A stretch of 64,000 nucleotides of DNA from Aliidiomarina sp. B3213 (GCF_003290085.1 NZ_QMKJ01000002.1:372001-436000), one strand, 5' to 3'. Positions 17,754 to 28,291 are shown, counted from the first letter of the stretch. A program made the numbers and translations. The notes: generated from the letters alone by a model not told the origin.

Positions 17754-18611
17754 GTGTTAGAACTATTACAACAAGAACCCATGCTAGCCCAGGTATTCGC
17801 TTTTTTATTTGGCCTAATGGTGGGCAGCTTTCTCAATGTGGTTATTGCGCGCCTACCCGTAATGTTAAAACGGCAGTGGCAAATAGACTGCGCCGAATCG
17901 ACAAAACAAGCACCTCCGCAATTTGACAAGTTTAATCTAGCAGTACCCGGCTCACGCTGCCCTCATTGTGAAACGTCACTGCGTTGGTATGAGAATATCC
18001 CCGTATTGAGTTATGCGCTCCAGCGTGGAAAGTGCCGACATTGCAGCGCAAAAATTTCTATTCGCTATCCAATCGTAGAGCTGGCTGCTGCATGTTTGAC
18101 TTGGGCCTCGGTTTACCAGTTTGGGTTTACATTATTGGCACTTAGCTATGTCGCATTTCTACTCATTCTACTTACGCTAAGCTGTATCGACCTCGATGAA
18201 ATGCTGTTACCCGACCAAATAACATTACCGTTTATTTGGCTCGGCTTAATTCTCAGCATCTCCGTTCTCCCTATCTCTCCCATCGACTCTATTATCGGTG
18301 CCACAGCAGGCTACTTGGTTTTATGGTCTGTATTTTGGCTATTCAAGCTAGCAACCGGTAAAGAAGGTATGGGCTACGGAGACTTTAAACTGCTAGCCGC
18401 TCTTGGCGCGTGGCTTGGCTGGAAGTTTTTACCTTTTATTGTGTTGGCGTCATCAGTCATTGGAGCCCTCGTTGGCATAGCTTTTCTGTTGTTAAAGAAG
18501 TCTAAGGCGGGACAAGCAATGCCATTTGGTCCATTTATTGCCGCTGCAGGTGTAGTTGCTCTATTTTGGGGTGCAGAAATCTATACTTGGTATTGGGAAT
18601 TAAATACATGA
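17754..18611 (+). CDS. pilD: Prepilin leader peptidase / N-methyltransferase
   Basis: Inner-membrane aspartic protease that cuts prepilin leaders and methylates the new N-terminus, 285 residues. It shows the N-terminal GSFLNVVIARLP block, a cytoplasmic zinc region with C69-x2-C72 and C94-x2-C97, and the two peptidase aspartate motifs: CIDLDEMLLPDQ (Asp146/148) and GYGDFKLLAALGAWLGW (Asp210). At least six membrane helices are apparent. The start is GTG at 17754, with AAGGAG 7 bases upstream. Its stop overlaps the coaE start (ATGA). As the only such enzyme in the window it should process the adjacent pilin, including its unusual Ala(-1) site. Confidence 0.95.
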   Translation: MLELLQQEPMLAQVFAFLFGLMVGSFLNVVIARLPVMLKRQWQIDCAESTKQAPPQFDKFNLAVPGSRCPHCETSLRWYENIPVLSYALQRGKCRHCSAKISIRYPIVELAAACLTWASVYQFGFTLLALSYVAFLLILLTLSCIDLDEMLLPDQITLPFIWLGLILSISVLPISPIDSIIGATAGYLVLWSVFWLFKLATGKEGMGYGDFKLLAALGAWLGWKFLPFIVLASSVIGALVGIAFLLLKKSKAGQAMPFGPFIAAAGVVALFWGAEIYTWYWELNT

Positions 18612-19237
18612 CTTCACCCAACCTTCCTTCAACGCAATTTATTGTTGGCTTAACCGGTGGTATCGGAAGTGGTAAATCGTCTGTAAGTGCCCTGTTTGAA
18701 GAAAAAGGCATCAAGGTTGTCGACGCTGACATTATCGCACGAGAAGTAGTTACCGTGGGTTCCCCATTACTTACTGAAATTGCTAAACACTTTGGCGACA
18801 AAGTAATCAACGAAGATGGGAGTATCAACCGTGCTCAACTCAGGGAAATCGTTTTCTCTAACCCAGACGAAAAAACCAAGCTAAACCAACTGATGCATCC
18901 GGTTATACGCAAACATATCGTAGATGCACTAAGTTCCGCACAATCTGCGTACGTTATTCTGAGTGCCCCTCTATTGTTTGAAAATAATCTAGATGCCATC
19001 ACACATCGAGATCTTGTCGTCGATGTGCCGGAGCATATTCAAATCGAAAGAACCTCCGCAAGAGACAAAGTAAACCAAACACAAGTTGAATCGATTATTA
19101 AAGCACAAATAAGTCGTAATGAACGATTGGAAAAAGCCGACGATATTATCGATAATAGCGGCCCTCAGTCATTTTTGAACAAACAAGTCGATGAGCTCCA
19201 CGCAAAGTACTTAGAGCTTGCTCGCGCCATTAAATAA
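18608..19237 (+). CDS. coaE: Dephospho-CoA kinase
   Basis: Last step of CoA synthesis: phosphorylates the 3'-hydroxyl of dephospho-CoA with ATP, in the cytosol. The protein has 209 residues (E. coli has 206). P-loop GGIGSGKS at 17-24, then [11 protein letters not shown] and the lid region around [17 protein letters not shown]. The ATG at 18608 ([10 protein letters not shown]) overlaps the pilD stop by 4 bases; a longer in-frame reading from 18566 would lie inside pilD and is rejected. In many gammaproteobacteria zapD sits between coaE and yacG; here yacG follows after 13 bases. Confidence 0.96.
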   Translation: MTSPNLPSTQFIVGLTGGIGSGKSSVSALFEEKGIKVVDADIIAREVVTVGSPLLTEIAKHFGDKVINEDGSINRAQLREIVFSNPDEKTKLNQLMHPVIRKHIVDALSSAQSAYVILSAPLLFENNLDAITHRDLVVDVPEHIQIERTSARDKVNQTQVESIIKAQISRNERLEKADDIIDNSGPQSFLNKQVDELHAKYLELARAIK

Positions 19238-19250
19238 ATTTAGAGGAACC

Positions 19251-19451
19251 ATGCCGAATACAACTACAGTTCAATGCCCCACTTGCGATACCAAAGTAAA
19301 GTGGACATCTGAAGCGAAGTACCGTCCATTTTGCAGCGAACGCTGCAAACTCATTGATTTGGGTGAATGGGCAAGTGAGGAAAAAAGAATTCCAGGGGAA
19401 GAGCTTCCTCCCTCAGCCAACGAATCCGACTCTTCGGTTGATGGCTTCTAA
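19251..19451 (+). CDS. yacG: DNA gyrase inhibitor YacG
   Basis: Small zinc protein of 66 residues (E. coli has 65), known in E. coli to bind gyrase and block its DNA binding. Four zinc cysteines: C9-x2-C12 and C28-x3-C32 (FCSERC), then the conserved [10 protein letters not shown]. The ATG at 19251 has GAGG 5 bases upstream; the in-frame extension to 19218 lies inside coaE and is rejected. The last 39 bases overlap the end of mutT on the opposite strand. Confidence 0.95.
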   Translation: MPNTTTVQCPTCDTKVKWTSEAKYRPFCSERCKLIDLGEWASEEKRIPGEELPPSANESDSSVDGF

Positions 19452-19817
19452 AATAGGCGCATTCGCCGCAGGAAATTCATAATCTGACAACGTATGAAGA
19501 GGCACCCACTTCCAAGGTTGCCCTTCATTCGCGTGAGGTTCTCCACTAAAGTCCTCACTCCACCAAACATCTAGTAGCACTGTCTTGTCACCATAGTCAT
19601 GACTTATTTCAATAAGGGGCTCAGCGCTTCGCACCTCTACAGCTAACTCTTCTAGCAATTCTCGAGTTAAGGCTTGTTGTACCGTTTCACCCACTTCCAC
19701 TTTTCCGCCTGGAAATTCCCATAAATTTCCTTGGTGCTGGTTTGCTGCACGAAAGCTAAGCAAAACTTCTTGTTCGTTATTTACAATAACAGCAACGGCA
19801 ACATGAACTCGTTTCAC
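19413..19817 (-). CDS. mutT: 8-oxo-dGTP diphosphatase (Nudix)
   Basis: Hydrolyses 8-oxo-dGTP to the monophosphate, keeping oxidised guanine out of DNA. The protein has 134 residues (E. coli has 129). The full Nudix box runs from Gly38 to Leu58: GKVEVGE, then RELLEEL (Arg52, Glu53, Glu56, Glu57). The start is GTG at 19817, with GAGGA about 7 bases upstream. It lies downstream of secA, the usual secA-mutT order, but a terminator stands between them. The last codons overlap the end of yacG tail to tail. Confidence 0.94.
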   Translation of the reverse strand: MKRVHVAVAVIVNNEQEVLLSFRAANQHQGNLWEFPGGKVEVGETVQQALTRELLEELAVEVRSAEPLIEISHDYGDKTVLLDVWWSEDFSGEPHANEGQPWKWVPLHTLSDYEFPAANAPILEAINRRVGFVG

Positions 19818-19836
19818 AATATTGTCCTCGGATTAT

Positions 19837-19870
19837 AAAAAAGCGGTGTCACTGTAACAGTCACACCGCT
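19837..19870 (-). terminator. Rho-independent terminator after secA
   Basis: Stem AGCGGTGT / ACACCGCT (19842-19849 and 19863-19870), extended inward by ACTG/CAGT around a G:G mismatch. On the minus strand it is followed by six T. It sits between secA and mutT, so mutT depends on read-through or on its own promoter. Confidence 0.88.
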
Positions 19871-19897
19871 GTATTTATTACGCAATAACTTAATTGG

Positions 19898-22624
19898 TTA
19901 GGTTAGCTTTCCGTGGCACTGCTTGTACTTTTTACCTGAACCGCAAGGGCAAGGATCATTACGCCCTACCTTCGCGCCTTCACGCACAACAGTTTGCGCA
20001 CCTTCACTAGCTGCTGAATCTCCGCCTGAAGTCGGGGCAGACTCATGCTTGTACTCCTTTGGCGCTTCCTCAGACTTACGACGCTGCGCTTCAACCGCTT
20101 CTACGTCTTCTTCAGCACGAACCTTAACCTTACTCAAGATCCCGATAACATCGACCTTCAAGCCTTCGAGCATATCCATGAACAGGTTGTACGCTTCACG
20201 TTTATATTCCTGTTTCGGGTTCTTCTGAGCATAACCACGCAAATGGATGCCTTGGCGCAGGTGGTCCATTGCAGCCAAGTGTTCTTTCCAGTGGGTATCA
20301 AGGCTTTGTAGCATTACGGCTTTTTCAAAGTTACGAATAACCTTCTCACCTACCTGTTGCTCTTTCTCTTGGTAGGCAGTTGCCGCTTCCTCAATGATAC
20401 GTTCGCGTAAACGCTCTTCAAATAACTTATCGTCGTCATCAAGCCATTGCTGTATCGGTAAATCTAGATCAAAGTCCGCACGCAAACGGTCTTCTAAGCC
20501 TTTCACATTCCACATTTCTTCTAACGACTCTGGCGGAATGTACTCAGAAATAACCACGTTATATACATCGTCGCGAATCACTTCGATGGTTTCTTTAATA
20601 TCGCCTTCGTTTAATAACTCATTGCGCTGTTCGTAAACCACTTTACGTTGGTCATTGGCAACATCGTCATACTCAAGCAGCTGTTTACGAATATCAAAAT
20701 TACGCGCTTCCACTTTGCGTTGAGCATTCTCAATAGCTTTTGAAACCCATGGGTGTTCAATAGCTTCGCCAGGTTTCATACCTAAGCGCTTCATCATCGC
20801 ACCCATTTTGTCCGACGCAAAAATACGCATTAAGCTGTCGTCGAGTGACAAATAGAAACGAGAAGAACCAGGGTCACCTTGACGGCCCGAACGTCCGCGC
20901 AACTGGTTATCGATACGGCGAGATTCGTGGCGCTCGGTACCCACAATGTGCAAGCCACCCGCTTCAATAACTGCGTCATGGCGTTTCTGCCAATCTTCTT
21001 TAACTTGAGCAACTTTAGCTTCGTCTGCATTCTCTAAAGCGTCGAGCTCTGTTTGTAAGTTACCGCCGAGTACAATGTCAGTACCACGACCCGCCATGTT
21101 CGTGGCAATGGTTACAGCGCCAGCTTGACCGGCTTGAGCGATAATTTCCGCTTCTTGCTCGTGATACTTCGCGTTCAGTACTTTGTGTTTGATTTTATCT
21201 TTTTTCAGTAACTTAGAAACTAATTCCGAGCTTTCTACTGATGACGTACCCACCAATACCGGGCGCCCTGCGTCACGTTGTTCTTTCACATCTTTAATAA
21301 TGGCGTCGTATTTTTCTGCAGCAGTTAGGTAGATCAAATCGCCGCGATCGTCACGAATCATAGGTTTGTTGGTTGGAACAACCACTGTTTCCAACCCGTA
21401 GATATCCTGGAATTCGAACGCTTCGGTGTCTGCTGTACCAGTCATCCCCGCTAGCTTAGTGTACAAACGGAAATAGTTCTGGAATGTAATCGACGCCAAT
21501 GTTTGGTTTTCGTTTTGAATCGATACACCTTCTTTTGCTTCAATAGCTTGGTGTAAACCTTCAGACCAACGACGACCTTCCATAGTACGACCAGTATGTT
21601 CGTCAACAATAACGATCTGGCTGTCTTTAACTATGTAATCAACATCGCGCTTAAATAAATGATGCGCACGTAATGCAGCGTTTACATGGTGCAACAATGA
21701 GATATTGGCAGCAGAATATAATGAATCTTCTGGCTTTAATAACTCGGCTTCACGAAGGATATCTTCGATTCGCTCTTGGCCTTGCTCCGTTAAATGTAAC
21801 TGGCGTGCTTTCTCGTCAATCGTGAAGTCTGCGCGGTCTTCTTCAGCAACTTCAGTGTCTTTAGTTTCCTCAACCATTTGGCGTTTTAACACGCCCACTA
21901 ACTGGTTGATTTGCTTGTAAAGCGCAGAAGAGTCTTCTGCAGGGCCAGAAATAATCAATGGTGTACGAGCTTCGTCGATAAGAATCGAGTCAACTTCATC
22001 GACAATGGCGTAATAAAGTTCGCGTTGCACACGCTCTTTCGGTGAAAATGCCATGTTGTCGCGCAGGTAGTCAAAACCGAACTCGTTATTCGTTCCGTAT
22101 AGAATGTCTGCTTGATAGGCTTCTTGCTTCTCTTGTGGGCGCATGCCTGCGACGTTACAAGCAACGGTCATTCCCAAAAACGAAAATAGAGGACGGTTCC
22201 AGTCAGCATCACGACGCGCCAAGTAATCGTTCACGGTAACAACATGCACGCAGCCACCGGTAAGGGCGTTCAAATACGCAGGTAATGTAGCGGTTAGGGT
22301 TTTACCTTCACCAGTACGCATTTCGGCAATGCGGTTGTCGTTAAGAATCATACCGCCAATAAGCTGCACGTCGAAATGGCGCATACCAAACACACGCTTA
22401 CTCGCTTCGCGTACAGTTGCAAACGCCTCAACTAAAATACTGTCTAAAGATTCGCCATTCGCTAGGCGCTCTTTAAACTCAGCTGTTTTAGCTTTGATTT
22501 CATCGTCAGACAGCTTTTCGTAAGAAGCTTCTAGCGCATTTATTTTGTCAACTTGCTTGCCAAGTTTGCTTATTATCCGGTCGTTACGACTTCCAAAAAT
22601 GCTCTTTACTAAACTACCAATCAT
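19898..22624 (-). CDS. secA: Preprotein translocase ATPase SecA
   Basis: Motor ATPase that drives unfolded preproteins through SecYEG. The protein has 908 residues (E. coli has 901). The N-terminus [16 protein letters not shown] matches the family. Walker A is MRTGEGKT (Lys108), Walker B is [20 protein letters not shown] in the first nucleotide domain, and MAGRGTDI lies in the second. The C-terminus carries the zinc/SecB-binding tail [14 protein letters not shown]. No secM-like regulator precedes it. The upstream gene is an M23 peptidase with its own terminator, so secA has a separate promoter in 22625-22700 that I could not define well. Confidence 0.98.
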   Translation of the reverse strand: MIGSLVKSIFGSRNDRIISKLGKQVDKINALEASYEKLSDDEIKAKTAEFKERLANGESLDSILVEAFATVREASKRVFGMRHFDVQLIGGMILNDNRIAEMRTGEGKTLTATLPAYLNALTGGCVHVVTVNDYLARRDADWNRPLFSFLGMTVACNVAGMRPQEKQEAYQADILYGTNNEFGFDYLRDNMAFSPKERVQRELYYAIVDEVDSILIDEARTPLIISGPAEDSSALYKQINQLVGVLKRQMVEETKDTEVAEEDRADFTIDEKARQLHLTEQGQERIEDILREAELLKPEDSLYSAANISLLHHVNAALRAHHLFKRDVDYIVKDSQIVIVDEHTGRTMEGRRWSEGLHQAIEAKEGVSIQNENQTLASITFQNYFRLYTKLAGMTGTADTEAFEFQDIYGLETVVVPTNKPMIRDDRGDLIYLTAAEKYDAIIKDVKEQRDAGRPVLVGTSSVESSELVSKLLKKDKIKHKVLNAKYHEQEAEIIAQAGQAGAVTIATNMAGRGTDIVLGGNLQTELDALENADEAKVAQVKEDWQKRHDAVIEAGGLHIVGTERHESRRIDNQLRGRSGRQGDPGSSRFYLSLDDSLMRIFASDKMGAMMKRLGMKPGEAIEHPWVSKAIENAQRKVEARNFDIRKQLLEYDDVANDQRKVVYEQRNELLNEGDIKETIEVIRDDVYNVVISEYIPPESLEEMWNVKGLEDRLRADFDLDLPIQQWLDDDDKLFEERLRERIIEEAATAYQEKEQQVGEKVIRNFEKAVMLQSLDTHWKEHLAAMDHLRQGIHLRGYAQKNPKQEYKREAYNLFMDMLEGLKVDVIGILSKVKVRAEEDVEAVEAQRRKSEEAPKEYKHESAPTSGGDSAASEGAQTVVREGAKVGRNDPCPCGSGKKYKQCHGKLT

Positions 22625-22698
22625 CTGCTTCGAGGTTCCTGCAATTTGCTTTGGGCTAGCTTACGTTCGCTTCACCACACAAAAAGATAATTAAATTT

Positions 22699-22729
22699 AA
22701 AAAACAAAACGGCACCTGTCAGGTGCCGT
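22699..22729 (-). terminator. Rho-independent terminator after the M23 peptidase gene
   Basis: Stem ACGGCACC / GGTGCCGT (22709-22716 and 22722-22729) with a 5-base loop. On the minus strand a T-rich tract (TTTGTTTTTT) follows. It lies 20 bases past the peptidase stop and separates it from secA. Confidence 0.9.
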
Positions 22730-22748
22730 TGCGAAACTACCCTACGCC

Positions 22749-23678
22749 TTACTCAGTTGGCGCGCGGCGTGTCACATATTCAGCGGGGTTCAAATGGCGT
22801 CCATTCTGCAATACTTCATAATGAACGTGAGGACCGGTTGCTCGACCTGTCTGACCCACTTTACCAATTTCTTGACCGCGTGTGACCACATCTCCAACGG
22901 CTACATCATAGTCACCCAAATGTGCGTAACGAGTTCTTAACCCAGCACCATGGTCAACTTCAACTAAATAGCCATAACCTGTACGTCTTCCTGCATAAGT
23001 CACAATACCTGCGCCCGTAGCATACACGGGTGAGCCATTGGCTGCAGCGTAATCTATTCCGCGGTGCATCGTCGGGTTACCATTAAATGGGTCACGACGA
23101 ATACCGTACTGCGAACTCAACCAGCCAGCGCCAATTGGACGACCTGCAATGAAGCGTGCTTCTTCTATATGGTGATTAACCATCACAGACTCAAGTAGGT
23201 GAAGCTGATTTTGTCGATCATCAAGCTGAGCAATCATCTGATCAAGGTCATCAAGAATATTATGGTCAGTAACGACGGGCCATTCATTCAGAGAAGCTTC
23301 AGGGCCACCCAAAGGCATAGGTGTGTCGAATAGGAACTCTCCATCATCGAAGTTTGCCACTTCAGCAAGACGCTGACCGAAAGCCTCTAAACGCATAAGT
23401 TGACCTTGCAACTCACCCATTTTAATCGACATAGCAGTAAGTTCGCGCTGAGCGTGCTCTCGCACTTGCTTGACCGCTTCAGACTCAGCGGCAATACGGA
23501 GTTGTTCTGCACGAATACTTTCTTGCGCGACAAGAGGGTCTATACCTTGTTCTTTCCAAGGTTGAGTAATAGATAAAGTTAGGAATGCAGAAATGCCTAA
23601 TATGGTGAGGAGTCGCCGACGCGACAGGCTAATTTTAAATCTAACCTTTCGACCCTTATAAAGGATTGCTAAACTCAT
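22749..23678 (-). CDS. M23 (LytM-type) peptidase with N-terminal membrane anchor and coiled coil
   Basis: Predicted periplasmic zinc endopeptidase acting on peptidoglycan cross-links, 309 residues. Basic N-terminus, one membrane helix (about 25-40), a coiled-coil region (about 50-110), a linker, and a C-terminal M23 domain with zinc ligands in MHRGIDYA and the catalytic HVHYE; the metal site looks complete. The ATG at 23678 is preferred over the GTG at 23690; neither has a strong ribosome site. It lies upstream of secA in the place where enterics have secM, and diverges from dciA by about 28 bases. Confidence 0.88.
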   Translation of the reverse strand: MSLAILYKGRKVRFKISLSRRRLLTILGISAFLTLSITQPWKEQGIDPLVAQESIRAEQLRIAAESEAVKQVREHAQRELTAMSIKMGELQGQLMRLEAFGQRLAEVANFDDGEFLFDTPMPLGGPEASLNEWPVVTDHNILDDLDQMIAQLDDRQNQLHLLESVMVNHHIEEARFIAGRPIGAGWLSSQYGIRRDPFNGNPTMHRGIDYAAANGSPVYATGAGIVTYAGRRTGYGYLVEVDHGAGLRTRYAHLGDYDVAVGDVVTRGQEIGKVGQTGRATGPHVHYEVLQNGRHLNPAEYVTRRAPTE

Positions 23679-23706
23679 GCAATAATTCACTCACTTCAGT
23701 AGATAG

Positions 23707-24033
23707 ATGCTCAAACGTCCACCGAAAACAGCACAACAATTATTGTCCACTGGACCCCTTGCTGAACTGAGTAAACGTACTCATCAGGCTGAGCATCTTA
23801 ACGCACTCTGGCAGCAAGCCGTTTCACCTGCACTTGCCGCAGCCTCTCGTTGTATCGCCCATCGCGACGACACACTATTTATTCACGTTGCTTCACCCGC
23901 TTGGGTTACTCGAATCCGGATTACCGAATCCGAGATTATTCAACGATTTAATCAGATACCTGAGATAAAAGTCAACGCCTTAAATGTTCAAGTAGACCCG
24001 AGTATGTCTTACGCTGTAACCGGATCTAAATAA
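23707..24033 (+). CDS. dciA: DciA replicative-helicase operator (DUF721)
   Basis: Small cytosolic protein of 108 residues from the DUF721/DciA family, which assists loading of DnaB helicase in bacteria lacking the phage-derived DnaC/DnaI. Visible core: [14 protein letters not shown], then [16 protein letters not shown], the hydrophobic KH-like region of the family. It lies between the M23 peptidase gene (divergent) and lpxC (convergent), the usual DciA position near secA in Vibrio and Alteromonas relatives. The last 25 bases overlap the lpxC end on the other strand. The ribosome site is weak. Confidence 0.85.
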   Translation: MLKRPPKTAQQLLSTGPLAELSKRTHQAEHLNALWQQAVSPALAAASRCIAHRDDTLFIHVASPAWVTRIRITESEIIQRFNQIPEIKVNALNVQVDPSMSYAVTGSK

Positions 24034-24923
24034 CGAATTGGCGCTTCGCTTTCTTTATCTTCAAAGGTTATAAATTCCCAAGCTTCTTGGTTCTGGATTA
24101 ATTCCACCAAAAGCTTGTTATTTAAAGCGTGACCCGACTTGTGGGCACGCAAGTGTCCTAGAATACTGTGGCCTTGCATATAAAGGTCTCCCACCGCATC
24201 TAGTACTTTATGTTTTACGAACTCGTCGTCATAGCGCAAACCTTCCGTATTCAATACACGGAACTCGTCTAACACTACAGCGTTGTCCATGCTGCCACCT
24301 AACGCTAGGTTGTTAGCACGAAGTACTTCAATATCTTTCATAAACCCGAAGGTTCTGGCGCGGCTGATGTCGCGAATAAAGTTCTGTGAACTTAAGTCCA
24401 TAGAAACCATTTGGTTAGTATCAGCGATCGCGGGGTGGTCGAAGTCGATCGAGAAGTCGATTTTGAACCCGTCATGGGGTAACAACTCGGCCCATTTATC
24501 ACCTTCTTCCACACGTACGGGTTTCTTCACGCGAATAAAGCGCTTAGCCGGCCCTTGCTCTTCCACGCCTGCAGACTGCAATAAGAAAATGAACGGATGA
24601 GAACTACCGTCCATAATAGGAATCTCATGTGAATCAACTTCAATATACAAGTTGTCGATTCCCATTGCTGCAACTGCCGCAAGCAAGTGCTCTACCGTAG
24701 AAACACGTACGTTTTCTTCATTGATCAAACAAGTACACATGCGCGTGTCGCGCACCAGTTCAGGCTCAACTTTAATCTCGACTACAGGCTCGAGATCGAC
24801 GCGACGGAAAACAATGCCTGCATTTGGCGCAGCAGGACGCAACGTCAGATTGACCTTATTTCCTTTATGGAGGCCAACACCTGTCGTTGAAATTGCTTCT
24901 CTAATTGTCCGTTGTTTGATCAT
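24009..24923 (-). CDS. lpxC: UDP-3-O-acyl-N-acetylglucosamine deacetylase
   Basis: Zinc deacetylase catalysing the committed step of lipid A synthesis. The protein has 304 residues (E. coli has 305). Conserved: [19 protein letters not shown] at the start, the zinc His in STVEHLLAA, and [11 protein letters not shown] with the second His and the Asp ligand. The ATG at 24923 is chosen by family alignment, with AGGGTAGG upstream; the track to 24956 has no support. It follows ftsZ at the end of the dcw cluster and has its own strong promoter. Its end overlaps dciA by 25 bases. Confidence 0.97.
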   Translation of the reverse strand: MIKQRTIREAISTTGVGLHKGNKVNLTLRPAAPNAGIVFRRVDLEPVVEIKVEPELVRDTRMCTCLINEENVRVSTVEHLLAAVAAMGIDNLYIEVDSHEIPIMDGSSHPFIFLLQSAGVEEQGPAKRFIRVKKPVRVEEGDKWAELLPHDGFKIDFSIDFDHPAIADTNQMVSMDLSSQNFIRDISRARTFGFMKDIEVLRANNLALGGSMDNAVVLDEFRVLNTEGLRYDDEFVKHKVLDAVGDLYMQGHSILGHLRAHKSGHALNNKLLVELIQNQEAWEFITFEDKESEAPIRYLDPVTA

Positions 24924-25031
24924 ACACCTACCCTCACTGTATCGCTGAGACCTCAAACGCTTTCTCGCGTTGCCTCACCGTGTGACTCACGCCCCCTTCA
25001 ACCCTTGAAAAACTGGAGTTAAAGGGCGCAA

Positions 25032-25060
25032 ACTATAACAAAAGTCACATTACTGGTCAA
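25032..25060 (-). promoter_or_regulatory. Sigma-70 promoter of lpxC
   Basis: On the minus strand TTGACC (25055-25060), 17-base spacer, TATAGT (25032-25037). This is one of the best promoter matches in the window and lies just past the ftsZ stop. The -35 is flanked by ACTGG/CCAGT, an inverted repeat. Confidence 0.85.
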
Positions 25061-25073
25061 GCCAGTCTATTTT

Positions 25074-26264
25074 TTAATCAGCCTGTCTGCGCAGAAACGC
25101 TGGGATGTCCAGGAAGTTTTGCTCTTTTCTCGGCTGACTTTGAGTTCCGGTTTGTACCATCGGCTCTTCAACTTCGCTTTCAGGCTCTAATTTTGGTGCT
25201 GCAGAACTAGAACCAGAATAAGGTTGAGAAACGCTACCGCTTGAACGCATACCGGTTGCTTCGGTCTTGCGTGGTTCTACAAGAGCGATGTCAGGCTTAC
25301 GCTCTGCACCAAGACCCGTAGCAACAACTGTGACTCTCATTTCATCAGACATTTCTACGTCGATAACCGCACCAATGATCACTGTTGCGTTGTCTGAAGC
25401 GAAAGCACGAACTGTCTCACCCACAGTATCAAACTCGTCCATGCTCATATCCATACCGGCAGTCACGTTGACCAAAACACCGCGCGCACCAGAAAGGTCG
25501 ATATCTTCAAGAAGCGGACTGTTAATTGCCATTTCAGCAGCTTCTTGAGCACGGTCTTCACCGCTCGCAATACCGGTACCCATCATGGCTGTACCCATTT
25601 CACGCATTACGGTTTGTACGTCTGCAAAGTCGACGTTAATTAAACCAGGGCGCGTAATAAGTTCTGCAATACCTTGCACTGCACCTAGCAATACATTGTT
25701 CGCAGCGCCGAAAGCGTCTAGCAACGAAGTTCCACGACCTAATACTTTAAGAAGCTTTTCATTAGGAATCGTGATCAACGAGTCCACGTGCTGTGCAAGC
25801 TCAGCAATACCTGCGTCGGCAGACTCCATACGTTTTTTGCCTTCAAATGGAAAAGGCTTAGTCACTACCGCAACCGTAAGTACGCCCATCTCTTTGGCAA
25901 TTTCAGCAACGATTGGTGCAGCACCTGTGCCAGTACCACCACCCATGCCTGCAGCGATGAAAACCATGTCAGCACCGTCTAGGTAACGCTGAATTTCTTC
26001 ACGGTTTTCTTCAGCAGCTAAACGACCAATTTCTGGGTTTGCGCCAGCACCCAAGCCTTTAGTAATTTCGCCACCTAACTGCACGGCAACATCAGCACCA
26101 TTGCGACGAAGCGCTTGTGCGTCAGTATTAGCTGCAATGAATTGAACGCCCTCAATAGATTGCGTCACCATGTGCTGAACGGCGTTACCGCCACCACCAC
26201 CAACGCCGATGACTTTTATCACCGCGTCTGACTCAAACTGCTCTATCACTTCGAACATGTTCAT
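25074..26264 (-). CDS. ftsZ: Cell division protein FtsZ
   Basis: Tubulin-like GTPase that forms the Z ring. The protein has 396 residues (E. coli has 383). Tubulin signature [10 protein letters not shown] near residues 107-116, nucleotide region [14 protein letters not shown]7 loop NVDFADV, and the conserved C-terminal peptide [14 protein letters not shown] that binds FtsA, ZipA and other partners. The first of two ATGs (26264) is chosen because GAGAGG lies 8 bases before it; MFEV at 26258 is the alternative. It lies 48 bases after ftsA and is the last division gene of the dcw cluster. Confidence 0.98.
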   Translation of the reverse strand: MNMFEVIEQFESDAVIKVIGVGGGGGNAVQHMVTQSIEGVQFIAANTDAQALRRNGADVAVQLGGEITKGLGAGANPEIGRLAAEENREEIQRYLDGADMVFIAAGMGGGTGTGAAPIVAEIAKEMGVLTVAVVTKPFPFEGKKRMESADAGIAELAQHVDSLITIPNEKLLKVLGRGTSLLDAFGAANNVLLGAVQGIAELITRPGLINVDFADVQTVMREMGTAMMGTGIASGEDRAQEAAEMAINSPLLEDIDLSGARGVLVNVTAGMDMSMDEFDTVGETVRAFASDNATVIIGAVIDVEMSDEMRVTVVATGLGAERKPDIALVEPRKTEATGMRSSGSVSQPYSGSSSAAPKLEPESEVEEPMVQTGTQSQPRKEQNFLDIPAFLRRQAD

Positions 26265-26312
26265 AGTTATTACCTCTCCACTTTCCTGTAGTTTTTTGTG
26301 TTACCCCAAAAT

Positions 26313-27548
26313 TTAAAATTCACCGCGGAACCAACTTTTCACGCGAACCCACCAGTGTGCTTGCTGCTGGCGATTGCGCTCCCTCTCCTGTTCCGCTAAC
26401 TCCATTTGACCAAATCTCAACAACCCAACAGATGTAGCGTGAATTGCATCGTCGACATAGTCTGAAAGTCCTTTCACCCCTAACGGTGAGCCAATACGCA
26501 CGGGCATTTGAAATACCTCTTCTGCAAACTCAACCGCACCTTCCATCTTTGCTGTGCCGCCGGTAAGCACTACACCCGCAGCAATTTGTTCGTCTAAGCC
26601 ACTTTTTTCTATTTCGTCTCTAACCAGCTCAAATAATTCCATATAGCGAGGTTCCACAACCTCTGCCAATGTATGTCTACTCATGGCACGGGCAGGTCTT
26701 CCGCCTACTGATGGCACCTCAATGGTGTCTTCCATGCTAACCAACTGGCGTAACGCACACGCATATTGAACTTTGATGTCTTCTGCGTGGCCAAGTGGTG
26801 TTCTAAAAATCTTCGCAATATCGTTGGTCACTTGGTTTCCTGCAACAGGAATAACCGCTGTATGACGCAACACTCCACCAGAGAAAATAGAAATGTCGAT
26901 AGTACCGCCGCCCATATCAACAAGCGCTACACCCAATTCTTTCTCATCATCGGTAAGCACCGCATGGCTCGAAGCCAATGCCGAGAAAATTAAGCTTTCC
27001 ACTTGTAAGCCACAGCGCTCTACAGCTTTCACAATGTTCTTTGCCATGTCATTGGCACAAGTGATGATGTGTACGCGCGACTCCATACGAACACCCGACA
27101 TACCCACAGGGCTCTTAATGCTCTCTTGCGAGTCAATCACAAACTCTTGCGGCAATACGTGTAAAATTCTTCTCTCTTGGGCAATTGGCACAGACTTCGC
27201 TGCGTGAATGACACTTTCAACGTCGTCTAAAGTTACTTCCACGTCGTTGATGGGAACCATGCCATTTTCGTTTTGACAGCCAATGTGGCGACCAGAAATA
27301 TTCAAATAAACATTGGTCGCACGGCAGTCAGCCATTAACTCAGCTTCATTCACGGCGCGTTGAATCGACTGCACCACTAGGTTTAAGTCGTTCACGCCAC
27401 CTTTATCCATACCGCGGCTTGGGGTCATGCCCACACCAATTACGCTCAATTCACCGTCAGGCATAATTTCACCAATTAACGCAGTCACCTTACTGGTGCC
27501 TACATCAAGGCTAACGATCATGTTTGATTCTTCATTTTTCACTATCAC
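26313..27548 (-). CDS. ftsA: Cell division protein FtsA
   Basis: Actin-like ATPase that anchors FtsZ to the membrane and signals to the late divisome. The protein has 411 residues. Conserved: SLDVGTSKV (phosphate 1), the SHS2/1C region near VYLNISGRHI, VDMGGGTIDIS (phosphate 2), VLTGGTAKMEG (adenosine motif), and a C-terminal amphipathic helix (WWVRVKSWFRGEF) for membrane binding. The start is GTG at 27548, with AGGTGA 6 bases upstream, which gives the same N-terminal length as E. coli; the ATG at 27521 is the alternative. It starts 2 bases after ftsQ. Confidence 0.96.
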   Translation of the reverse strand: MIVKNEESNMIVSLDVGTSKVTALIGEIMPDGELSVIGVGMTPSRGMDKGGVNDLNLVVQSIQRAVNEAELMADCRATNVYLNISGRHIGCQNENGMVPINDVEVTLDDVESVIHAAKSVPIAQERRILHVLPQEFVIDSQESIKSPVGMSGVRMESRVHIITCANDMAKNIVKAVERCGLQVESLIFSALASSHAVLTDDEKELGVALVDMGGGTIDISIFSGGVLRHTAVIPVAGNQVTNDIAKIFRTPLGHAEDIKVQYACALRQLVSMEDTIEVPSVGGRPARAMSRHTLAEVVEPRYMELFELVRDEIEKSGLDEQIAAGVVLTGGTAKMEGAVEFAEEVFQMPVRIGSPLGVKGLSDYVDDAIHATSVGLLRFGQMELAEQERERNRQQQAHWWVRVKSWFRGEF

Positions 27549-27550
27549 GT

Positions 27551-28288
27551 TTATTCACCTGTACTGGTTTCTTGCCAACCGACTGCTGCGCCAGTGTCGT
27601 AACGCAAATCGATATAATCTATTTGTTCTTCTTTTTCTTCTCGAATCACCGGCAATAAATCCATAAACCTCTGAATCCTTTCAATTTGTGACTCTCTTCC
27701 TAACCTCAATTCAATGCCATTTTGTAACACCAAATTTGCGGAAAATCGGTCGCTCAAACGGAAAACCTGTATTGAGAAACCACCTTGCTCGAGCAAAGTT
27801 TGAAACCTCTGAAAATAATCTAAGGTTTCTTCCACATTGTCCGCTGGTCCGTAGAGTTCAGGAACTCTGCCCTTAACATCCGCGACCGGAGCGTTAAATA
27901 CTTCACCTTGCACATTAAGCACAGCCTCGTTATTCCATAGCGCTTGTGCTTGCTGCTCAACCAAAAACACGTGTAGCGTTCCCGGCCATTCTCTTCTTAT
28001 CGATGCCGAATAAATCCACGGCAATCCTTCTACTCTTTGTCTCAAAACGTCTGCGTCAGCTGTAAAAAATCCACCTAATCGCTCGCTTCGTAATGCGCCT
28101 ACCACATCATCCGTTGTTGTGAATACGCGCTCTCCTTTAATAACCACTTCCGTAAACGGTGTTTGCTCCACGTCCGTTACAACTTTGAACAAAACCGCAA
28201 TGCCGGTAATTAAACCTGCCAAAATGCAGATAAATACGACAACACCTGCCCAAAACTCATAACCTGTGCGCGCCACCGGCTCGCTCAT
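27551..28288 (-). CDS. ftsQ: Cell division protein FtsQ
   Basis: Bitopic divisome protein that links FtsK to FtsB/FtsL. The protein has 245 residues: a short cytoplasmic tail, a membrane helix at about 14-34 (FWAGVVVFICILAGLITG), a POTRA domain starting FTEVVIKGERVF, and the beta domain with GLPWIYSASIRREWPGTLHV. It starts 3 bases after ddlB and is followed 2 bases on by ftsA. Confidence 0.95.
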   Translation of the reverse strand: MSEPVARTGYEFWAGVVVFICILAGLITGIAVLFKVVTDVEQTPFTEVVIKGERVFTTTDDVVGALRSERLGGFFTADADVLRQRVEGLPWIYSASIRREWPGTLHVFLVEQQAQALWNNEAVLNVQGEVFNAPVADVKGRVPELYGPADNVEETLDYFQRFQTLLEQGGFSIQVFRLSDRFSANLVLQNGIELRLGRESQIERIQRFMDLLPVIREEKEEQIDYIDLRYDTGAAVGWQETSTGE

Positions 28289-28291
28289 GCC

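Noticed and set aside
25051-25065. ACTGG/CCAGT inverted repeat after ftsZ as a terminator
   Set aside because: Only 5 bp, no T-run, and it coincides with the -35 of a strong lpxC promoter.
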